Origin: a virus
Virus record (IMG/VR): IMGVR_UViG_3300025890_000184
Span: 1 to 21,564 of that record
Strand: one strand, 5' to 3'
Length of the DNA stretch: 21,564 bases
A program made the position numbers and the translations under genes. Position 1 is the first letter of the stretch. Each line of letters opens with the position of its first letter. The notes under the pieces were generated by a model. The model made no database searches. It was not told the DNA's origin and saw nothing but the letters and a program-made list of their open reading frames with translations. This document shows, in pieces, positions 15,759 through 21,564 of this stretch.

Positions 15759-16546
15759 TTTCTACTCCTAAATATTCTATCATAATTTTCTTTTAGTATA
15801 CGATAATTCTTTTTTGATTCCTTTATTGGTTTATATTTTACACCATTAATAACTTTGGTTTCGTCTTTACCTTTCAAAAGAGATTCTGCATAATCACCTA
15901 AATCTGCTAAATCTTCCTTACCATCTTTATCCATTGACTTTCTAATTCTATCATCATTAACCAGTTTTTTAGCAGCATCAAGCATTTTCTCTTTGTTGTC
16001 AAAGTAAATCATCTTATGTCCTGAACCAATATTTACTGCATATCCAACACCCTCTCCATCAGGAAAAGCATTTACAGCCATTTCTTTTTCTGGATCACCC
16101 TCACTTTCAGGATCAGCTAAAACAGCATACATACCATCATCTATTGCAGAATCCAAAAAATCTATACCTAAACCATTCAAATCACCTTCCATAGCATTGA
16201 GGTCTTTTCCTATCTGACTATTTTCTTTTTCAGATTTTTCTTCTGCAGTTTCATAATCATCGTCATCATCAGCATCAAATTGGTCATCTCTATCCATATC
16301 GTCAACATCATCACCTTCTCTATCGAAATCAGCGGTGCCTAATTTACCAGCAGAATCCTTTTCACTATCATCTCCATCATCATCCTGCATCTTATCCCAA
16401 GCTAACTTTGCTGGATGGTCTTTAGGCATCGACTTAGCTGAACCAGCTTTCATTTCACCTGACTCACCATCTTTCTTTTTATACTTGATGACTTTTTCGT
16501 CATCAACTTCATTTATACTTTGTGCTATTTCTAATAGTGATATCAT
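15755..16546 (-). CDS. Acidic prohead-core protein, gp67-like by position and composition
   Basis: A protein of 263 residues from ATG at 16546. A longer frame to 16600 is rejected because 16546 has a GGAG site eight bases away and overlaps the upstream stop (TAATG). It begins MISLLEIAQSINEVDDEK, with LLE at 4-6 and INE at 11-13 as possible gp21 sites, then KVIKYKKKDGESGEMKAG and DHPAKLAW. A very acidic stretch covers 55-108. The C-terminal domain (about 120-225) includes VGYAVNIGSGHKMIYF, and the end has INGVKYKPIKE (233-243), resembling the IDGVKYAPV element of gp22. T4 has the acidic core protein gp67 just before gp68-gp21, so a core role is likely. It ends overlapping gp21 by four bases. 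Confidence 0.78.
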   Translation of the reverse strand: MISLLEIAQSINEVDDEKVIKYKKKDGESGEMKAGSAKSMPKDHPAKLAWDKMQDDDGDDSEKDSAGKLGTADFDREGDDVDDMDRDDQFDADDDDDYETAEEKSEKENSQIGKDLNAMEGDLNGLGIDFLDSAIDDGMYAVLADPESEGDPEKEMAVNAFPDGEGVGYAVNIGSGHKMIYFDNKEKMLDAAKKLVNDDRIRKSMDKDGKEDLADLGDYAESLLKGKDETKVINGVKYKPIKESKKNYRILKENYDRIFRSRK

Positions 16547-16731
16547 TAATCTTTCTCCATCATAATTTCTGTTCTGAGACTTTCCAATTGTTCTATCCAT
16601 TGTCCAAGTCTCCTTATCATATAAGTCTTATCTACATCTTTCTTTTGTATCTCAACCTGCCATCTTTTCAACAGAGTCGAAATACTAAAAAGAGTATCCA
16701 TATAGGATTTCTTTTTATCTTCAAACGGCAT
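16546..16731 (-). CDS. Small helical protein, unknown
   Basis: A protein of 61 residues, MPFEDKKKSYMDTLFSISTL then LKRWQVEIQKKDVDKTYMIR, probably one long helix or two. No motif was recognised. It sits 11 bases after the preceding stop and its own stop overlaps the next start (TAATG), which supports it being translated even though the Shine-Dalgarno site is weak. In T4 small core proteins lie at this place between genes 20 and 21. Confidence 0.65.
   Translation of the reverse strand: MPFEDKKKSYMDTLFSISTLLKRWQVEIQKKDVDKTYMIRRLGQWIEQLESLRTEIMMEKD
16555..16558 (-). promoter_or_regulatory. Ribosome binding site fixing the start at 16546
   Basis: GGAG on the coding strand, eight bases before the ATG at 16546. 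Together with the one-base stop/start overlap it decides against the longer frame beginning at 16600. Confidence 0.7.
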
Positions 16732-16742
16732 GTGAGTTCCAG

Positions 16743-17162
16743 TTACTGTAACTGTCCTACTTTATTTGCTAGTTTTACTAACCTCTCACTTATTTTATGT
16801 AAAGCCTTATTCGTATTTTTCCAATATGATCTTGAATCTACATTCAATTCATTTTTTAAACGTACATTCATTTTAACTAATTTTTCTAAGTTAGCAAGTC
16901 CATCCCTAACTTCTCTCATTGAACGACCAATCTTTTGTTTTGCTGTTAGAGTTTCATCGTTTCTATATTGATGATACTTACCCTCATTCACTTTTTTATA
17001 TCCAGCAACTTCAGGATCTTTATGACCTTTTTTCTTTTTACTAAACGCATACGGCGTTTGATAGCCAGGTACATTAGCAGTTACCGAAGCTTCTTCTAAT
17101 GAACTTACTTCGTCAATTAACATTTCTTGAACTCGTTCTCTTAATTTACTTTCCAGCGACAT
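16743..17162 (-). CDS. Putative prohead-core protein, unknown function
   Basis: A 139-residue basic protein. It begins with a helix (LESKLRERVQEMLIDEVSSL), followed by a Leu-Glu-Glu-Ala (22-25) that could be a gp21 site, then ANVPGYQTPYAFSKKKKGHK, a segment I recall from small structural genes of marine T4-like phages. The C-terminal 60 residues are a likely coiled helix (REVRDGLANLEKLVKM). Its start overlaps the previous gene by 17 bases, behind GGAG. No enzymatic function is suggested. Confidence 0.7.
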   Translation of the reverse strand: MSLESKLRERVQEMLIDEVSSLEEASVTANVPGYQTPYAFSKKKKGHKDPEVAGYKKVNEGKYHQYRNDETLTAKQKIGRSMREVRDGLANLEKLVKMNVRLKNELNVDSRSYWKNTNKALHKISERLVKLANKVGQLQ

Positions 17163-18006
17163 CCTTCAGCTCCTTTAATAATTGATAGTATCTCATCAAA
17201 GTAATAACTTGACTATCCTCTACGATTCTACCTCTCAGTAATTTATCGGATTGTTTGATTGCTTCTTTCAATTTTATGGATGTAACCTCATCATCTATAT
17301 TAGGTAAAAACGATTGGAGTTGTTTTTTAACTTCAATAGATTCTTTTTCAACAAACTCTTTTAGTGAGTTTGTATTGGAAATATTATTTATATATTTTCT
17401 CAGCAAGTTTCGCTGTGAACCACTAAGTCCTTTATACTTTTTATTGAACTTCTCTACTAATACTTGGTAAGTAAGTAATCTAAGGTCTTTTTCAGATTTT
17501 TTATAATTTTCTATGGTTTTATTTGATTTAACACTTTCTACCATTTTCTTTCTTGTAATAGATTCCACTATTGTATATCGAGCATTTGTTTCGGAAGAAG
17601 GATCTGAAATGGTTATTGATTCAAATAGTTTATATATACTAGCATTAAGTTTATAGTTTCCTATTCTAGCCATAAAAAAATCACTTATTTTATAAGTATT
17701 TTTTATTTCATTAACTAAATTATATTTTTCACGTCGAAGTTCAGAGCGATTGATTTTATTGTAAGTTTTCATTACAGCATTAATCAAATGATTAGCTTTA
17801 CTTTCTGAATTATAGGTTTCCGTAGTCAATATCCTATACAATTCATATTCTTTCCCTAATTGTGTCTTAGGGGAAAAGTACTTCTTCAATAAGTTGACTG
17901 CTAACCCATCTCTGTTTTCGATAATATCAGCGGTAATTTGTCTTGTAAGTAACTCAAATAGTATACCTGTATTTCTAACTTTTGAGTGTTTTATTTTATT
18001 ACTCAT
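17146..18006 (-). CDS. Conserved head-region protein of T4-like phages, unknown function
   Basis: A 286-residue, helical, basic protein. The N-terminal part KIKHSKVRNTGILFELLTRQ and then LLKKYFSPKTQLGKEYELYR is a pattern I remember from uncharacterised genes next to the portal gene in marine T4-like phages. No catalytic motif, signal peptide or membrane segment was seen. It starts at 18006 with TTGGAG eight bases upstream and follows the octamer at 18037-18044. Being first in the run of genes between gp20 and gp21, it may be a core or portal-associated assembly protein. The memory of the family is not backed by a search here. Confidence 0.7.
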   Translation of the reverse strand: MSNKIKHSKVRNTGILFELLTRQITADIIENRDGLAVNLLKKYFSPKTQLGKEYELYRILTTETYNSESKANHLINAVMKTYNKINRSELRREKYNLVNEIKNTYKISDFFMARIGNYKLNASIYKLFESITISDPSSETNARYTIVESITRKKMVESVKSNKTIENYKKSEKDLRLLTYQVLVEKFNKKYKGLSGSQRNLLRKYINNISNTNSLKEFVEKESIEVKKQLQSFLPNIDDEVTSIKLKEAIKQSDKLLRGRIVEDSQVITLMRYYQLLKELKDVAGK

Positions 18007-18036
18007 TTACGAACTCCAATCGTTTATTTCTCTTAT

Positions 18037-18044
18037 ATAAATAT
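18037..18044 (-). promoter_or_regulatory. Intergenic octamer ATATTTAT, candidate late promoter
   Basis: The coding strand reads TATATTTATATAAG, 30 bases before the start at 18006 and just after the gp20 stop at 18053. It would start the transcript for the gp20-gp21 interval. Confidence 0.45.
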
Positions 18045-18052
18045 ATAGTAAA

Positions 18053-19870
18053 CTACTTTTTCTTAGTATTTAACGAATCAACTTCGCTTTTATACTCTTT
18101 TTCTAACTCGCCACTTTCATTTAGTAACTCTTTAGCACTATCTCCAAAATGTTTTAGCATATTTTCATATTTTGCTAATGATTTAGTACTATATGCTTTG
18201 CCCATATCATGCGAACCGATAGGATCTCTTCCTCTAGTACCACTATCCTGACCATATTTATCAGCTTCTTTAGGTCTTCCAGCGCCTGGTTGTCCACCTT
18301 CTTCTGAACCACCCTCATCATTCAACTCATGACCAGTTCTACCCATAGCCATATCCGATGGTGTACCTTGTGACTCACCACTTTTAGCAGGATCATTTCC
18401 TTCAGACTCTATCTGTGAGCGTCTAAACTTTGTTTTATAATCAAATGTTATTTGTTCATCTTGTTCTTTTATTTGATCATCCGTAAATCCAAATATATTT
18501 TTATAAATCCATTCAGATGATACCAACCCATCTCTTATCATTGATTCTGCCAATGATGTTTTGTTATTCCACAACTCAATCTTTTCTTGTTCGTAGATTG
18601 TAGATGGATTTGTCAAATTCAATTCAAAGTTTACAAGTTCTTGATCTCTAAACCCTTGTGAGTATAAATGAACTACAGCAATTTTTTGTAGCTCACTAAC
18701 TAAAATTCTCTGTATTCTTTCGATTGTTCTAGCAAACCTAACATCTTCAGCAGCTAATGTAGCCTTAGAACCAAGCCCTTCTTCGTATCCTAAGAAAGCC
18801 TTTGGAACATGAAGTGATGCTAATAACTTATTCTTCAAATACTCAACATCGTCTGTTGCTTCATATTGTAATCCAGGCAAAGACTCTATGTTAGTACCAC
18901 TGTCACCACCTCTTACAGGTAAAAAGAAATCTTCTGTAAGATTTTGTATATTATATCGAAGATTATATTCGCCTGTTTTCTCATCCATAATAGGTGCTTT
19001 TTTCATTTTGTTTATTACTTGTTGCATGTAATTATCAACTTCAGCAGGAGGAATATTTCCGATATCTAATTTAAATATTCTTTTTTCAGGAGCTCTCATT
19101 ATTCTATGAATCAACATAGCATCTTCCATAAGAGTTAATTGTTTCCAAACTTTTCTACCACCTTCTAATATAGAACGACCATATGGTACAAAATTAGAAT
19201 CTGAAAGAAGTCTAAAGTGTGCTACTTCATAATTTTCTAAAAGAGTAGACTCTCTACCTCTAGCAGAATGCTTGGCACCGACATGACCACTTCCTTGTTG
19301 TGGGATATATTCAAACTGAACCATTTGAGGATTTTCTGGATCGTGTCCTTCTAATCTAGAAATATCATAAGCAGACATTGGCTGTACATTCATAACTCCA
19401 TATTTATCTTGTACATCTAACTTCAAAAAGAAGTCTCCATACTTTACCATATTACGAACCCAAGGCCATAGATTGAATTCTATATTTATTATATCATAAA
19501 AAAGGTTATGAAGTATATCGTGTATTTGATCATTTGATGTACGAATTCCTAAAATCTTTCCATATTCATTTTTCATTGTCGATTCGTCTGAATATATATC
19601 TAATGCAGAAGCAACAATTGAATCCGAGTCCATTGATTCATAATCTCTGAATAAACCTAAACGAAGTTGCTGTACTTGTAAAAGTTCATTATATGGATGA
19701 TTAGCCATATTAGAGTGAAGTTTTTGAAATCTGTCAACTAATGTATTTTGTGCACCTGCTTGAATTTTGCTAGTGTCCATCACTTTTAATTTTCTTCCAC
19801 CGATATTTCTAACGATGGTACTTCCAGAAAATAATCTTTTTAGTCTACCAGTTAATGTTGTGTCTGCCAT
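18053..19870 (-). CDS. 20: Portal vertex protein gp20
   Basis: A protein of 605 residues. It carries the gp20 signature blocks: DIYSDESTMKNEYG (91-104), YGRSILEGGRKVWKQL (230-245), IHRIMRAPEKRIFKLDIGN (254-272), FFLPVRGGDSGTNIESLPG (315-333) and SLHVPKAFLGYEE (352-364). The C-terminal 130 residues are hydrophilic and Gly/Glu-rich (about 480-555) and end in a coiled charged helix. The T4 protein is about 524 residues, so the C-terminal tail is longer. The dodecameric portal nucleates prohead assembly and is the DNA channel used by gp17. The start is behind GAGGT and lies 11 bases after the gp17 stop; gp18 and gp19, which separate 17 and 20 in T4, are missing here. Confidence 0.95.
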   Translation of the reverse strand: MADTTLTGRLKRLFSGSTIVRNIGGRKLKVMDTSKIQAGAQNTLVDRFQKLHSNMANHPYNELLQVQQLRLGLFRDYESMDSDSIVASALDIYSDESTMKNEYGKILGIRTSNDQIHDILHNLFYDIINIEFNLWPWVRNMVKYGDFFLKLDVQDKYGVMNVQPMSAYDISRLEGHDPENPQMVQFEYIPQQGSGHVGAKHSARGRESTLLENYEVAHFRLLSDSNFVPYGRSILEGGRKVWKQLTLMEDAMLIHRIMRAPEKRIFKLDIGNIPPAEVDNYMQQVINKMKKAPIMDEKTGEYNLRYNIQNLTEDFFLPVRGGDSGTNIESLPGLQYEATDDVEYLKNKLLASLHVPKAFLGYEEGLGSKATLAAEDVRFARTIERIQRILVSELQKIAVVHLYSQGFRDQELVNFELNLTNPSTIYEQEKIELWNNKTSLAESMIRDGLVSSEWIYKNIFGFTDDQIKEQDEQITFDYKTKFRRSQIESEGNDPAKSGESQGTPSDMAMGRTGHELNDEGGSEEGGQPGAGRPKEADKYGQDSGTRGRDPIGSHDMGKAYSTKSLAKYENMLKHFGDSAKELLNESGELEKEYKSEVDSLNTKKK

Positions 19871-19881
19871 ATTTTTACCTC

Positions 19882-21459
19882 TTATTTAATAAGCCATTCT
19901 AATGATTCTTTTATTTTTCCATCGGGACTCCATTCCCAATTTCCCTCATTTACTTGATTGCTATTTTGTGGTAGCATTTGATTTGCAACACCACTCAATG
20001 TCTTTCTCTGTAAACTAATACCTTCTTGCCTCAATCGTAAAGCAGTATCTCTTACCCACAAGCAAATAGCAAAACTCATTACTAAGTCATCATTATATCC
20101 TTGCATAGCTTCAGCTTTATTATTGTTATATATAAATACAAAAAGTTCATCTATTAATCTATTTGAACGGACAATTACTGACTTTTCTCTAAAATATTCC
20201 TCTAATTTAGCAATAACTAGTGGTCTTGTTTTCATTGTCATACTAAATCCAGGAACCATACTTTTATCTTGAGTTCTGTATCTATTATTTACTTGTCTTT
20301 CTGTATCTACATATTGTAAATCTTTACTTGTATAAAAAAGATTTTCATATCCTCTATCTATTACTTGTTGTATTGTAGCCCATCCTATATTGTTATTTTC
20401 AATAACTAATAAAGCATTATTATATTCAGTTGATATGTTTACTAATAGATTACCAAAGTCTTTTGTTGATATCTTACCTTTATACTCAGCAACTTGTTCC
20501 ATTGTTTCTATGTTCATTATATGAAATGCAGAGTAATCAGCACTATCTCCTCTACCGACATCAGCCGATACTACATAATCATTGGTATAATTAGGTGGTT
20601 GCCACACCCAAAGATTACTATCAACTCCTCTTTTTTCTAATGGGTCATTACAATGTTTTTCTCTATACTCTTCTAACACAATACCATCAATTACAGTTTG
20701 TCCAGAAGTAATAAAATCACAATCACATTCTTGAGCAGCTAATGAAGGACCCAATAGTTTATCTTGGTCTTTTCTCCACTCATCGTCCCTTTCAGGATGT
20801 AAACTCCAATGTAATCTTATAGTGTTCCAATCATTTGTCCCATCTTCCGCACCAACCCAAGTCTTATGAAACCAATTACCCACACCATTAGGTGTTGATA
20901 GAGCAATACACTGTCCACCAGTAGATAGTGTTTGTGAAGCAGCAGCCCATATCGGTTCAATCTTATCGATGAAAGCAGCCTCATCTAATATGAGTAGTGA
21001 TAGAGCCTCTGAACGACCACTATCCTCACCACTTGAAACAGCTTTTATCTGTGAACCATTGTTGTATCTCAACGACAGCTTGTTATCTTCCGTACATTTT
21101 TGTTTTAACCAACTTGGTAAGTTAGCATGCATAACTCTAACTTTAGTAACTAAGTTTTTAGCAGTATCTTGTTTTGTAGCAATTACCAGTATGTTTTTAT
21201 CTTGATGAAATGTCATCATCCATAGAGCATACCCAGCAGATAATGTTGATAATCCTAATTGCCTAGCTTTCAATATAACATTGAATCTATGTTCTTCAAA
21301 AAGTTTTATTGATTCTTCTTGATACTCAAATAGATGAAACGGAACTTTACCTTTCATTGGGTGCTGAACTACACAGTACTTTTTTAGAAAGTATATTGGA
21401 TCTTGAGCACATTTTACATACTCTTTTTTTATTACTTCTTTTAGTACTGTAGGTTTCAT
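19882..21459 (-). CDS. 17: Terminase large subunit gp17
   Basis: A protein of 525 residues from ATG at 21459. It has an N-terminal packaging ATPase: Walker A-like KARQLGLST (64-72), Walker B LLILDE (155-160), and coupling motif STP (188-190). The C-terminal RNase H-like nuclease has acidic residues Asp300 in VVSADVGRGD, Glu354 in LVIENNN and Asp458 in YNDDLVM. The Walker A has Leu-Ser where T4 has Gly-Lys-Thr (RQLGKT), a variant common in this family. A longer frame from 21516 is rejected: 21459 has GGA upstream and overlaps the preceding stop by one base (TAATG), whereas 21516 has no ribosome site. The enzyme pumps DNA through gp20 and cuts the concatemer. Confidence 0.95.
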   Translation of the reverse strand: MKPTVLKEVIKKEYVKCAQDPIYFLKKYCVVQHPMKGKVPFHLFEYQEESIKLFEEHRFNVILKARQLGLSTLSAGYALWMMTFHQDKNILVIATKQDTAKNLVTKVRVMHANLPSWLKQKCTEDNKLSLRYNNGSQIKAVSSGEDSGRSEALSLLILDEAAFIDKIEPIWAAASQTLSTGGQCIALSTPNGVGNWFHKTWVGAEDGTNDWNTIRLHWSLHPERDDEWRKDQDKLLGPSLAAQECDCDFITSGQTVIDGIVLEEYREKHCNDPLEKRGVDSNLWVWQPPNYTNDYVVSADVGRGDSADYSAFHIMNIETMEQVAEYKGKISTKDFGNLLVNISTEYNNALLVIENNNIGWATIQQVIDRGYENLFYTSKDLQYVDTERQVNNRYRTQDKSMVPGFSMTMKTRPLVIAKLEEYFREKSVIVRSNRLIDELFVFIYNNNKAEAMQGYNDDLVMSFAICLWVRDTALRLRQEGISLQRKTLSGVANQMLPQNSNQVNEGNWEWSPDGKIKESLEWLIK

Positions 21460-21564
21460 TATATTTTTCCTAAGATAAATCCTATTCCTAACCAAAGATA
21501 CTGATTTTCGTACCATTTAGGTTCAACTAATTCTACTAATCTTTCATTAGCTTCATCACGAACT
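21459..21564 (-). CDS. C-terminal end of a small protein with a terminal hydrophobic segment (partial)
   Basis: The last 34 residues of a frame entering from the right edge: VRDEANERLVELVEPKWYEN followed by QYLWLGIGFILGKI and a stop. The end looks like a single membrane-spanning segment after a charged helical region. The stop codon shares a base with the gp17 start. The family is not recognisable from this piece; gp16 (small terminase), the T4 neighbour, is not expected to end in a membrane segment. Confidence 0.6.
   Translation of the reverse strand, partial: VRDEANERLVELVEPKWYENQYLWLGIGFILGKI

Noticed and set aside
16547-16600. N-terminal extension of the acidic core protein to 16600
   Set aside because: The start at 16546 has a GGAG site and a stop/start overlap; the extension lies within the 61-residue gene.
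5030-17470. Other plus-strand frames of 60-150 residues, e.g. 15030-15350 and 16522-16971
   Set aside because: They lie wholly or mostly over well-supported minus genes with coupled starts and ribosome sites, and their products show no motif.
19478-19486. ATATTTAT on the plus strand inside gp20 (and at 7128-7135 inside the gp14-like gene)
   Set aside because: Opposite orientation to the six intergenic copies and within coding sequence, so taken as chance; they serve as a rough background check.
21460-21516. N-terminal extension of gp17 to 21516
   Set aside because: No ribosome site at 21516, and the extension overlaps the end of the upstream frame, which itself stops exactly at the 21459 start.
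1-21564. tRNA genes, insertion sequences, att sites
   Set aside because: I looked for cloverleaf-like segments, terminal inverted repeats and transposase motifs and saw none; the gaps between genes are too short to hold most of them.

Overview
The window is an AT-rich stretch of a tailed-phage genome. Every gene I can support lies on the minus strand, so the region reads from right to left. It is the head/neck/fibre half of a T4-like (myovirus) late region. The large terminase (gp17), portal (gp20), prohead protease (gp21), scaffold (gp22) and major capsid protein (gp23) are recognisable by motif and order. The base composition, the Gly/Ser-rich fibre modules and a phage copy of ribosomal protein bS21 suggest a marine T4-like phage of the kind infecting SAR11/Pelagibacter. 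That host guess is an inference; nothing in the window names the host.

Layout, right to left: the C-terminal end of a small protein with a terminal membrane segment (21459-21564); gp17 (19882-21459); gp20 (18053-19870); four small unknown genes, probably prohead-core components (18006 down to 15755); gp21 (15156-15758); three more core-like unknowns (15155 down to 13178); bS21 (12940-13167); a roughly 120-base leader with two hairpins; gp22 and gp23 (12816 down to 10088); and a strong intrinsic terminator (10036-10065). After the terminator comes a second module: a 137-residue structural protein, a 356-residue trimeric fibre protein, neck proteins resembling gp13 and gp14, and a gp15-like protein fused to a fibre tail. 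This order matches T4 wac-13-14-15. A small zinc-ribbon ORF follows, and then a giant collagen-like fibre gene that starts at 4951 and runs off the left edge.

The genes form one assembly line. gp22 and several acidic or basic core proteins build the prohead around the gp20 portal. gp21 matures it, with Leu/Ile-X-Glu sites visible in gp23 and in several core proteins. gp17 packages DNA, the gp13/14/15-like proteins close the neck, and the fibre proteins decorate the particle or bind the host. The least ordinary features are the more than 1650-residue, almost proline-free collagen fibre with a duplicated inserted domain; a bS21 gene inside the capsid cluster; fibre cassettes shared by three genes; and an octamer (ATATTTAT on the coding strand) that I find only in intergenic gaps ahead of genes. 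That octamer is a candidate late promoter whose orientation is opposite to the known T4-family late motif. Most gaps between genes are very short, and no gene-free stretch exceeds about 125 bases. I saw no tRNA, CRISPR array or insertion sequence.
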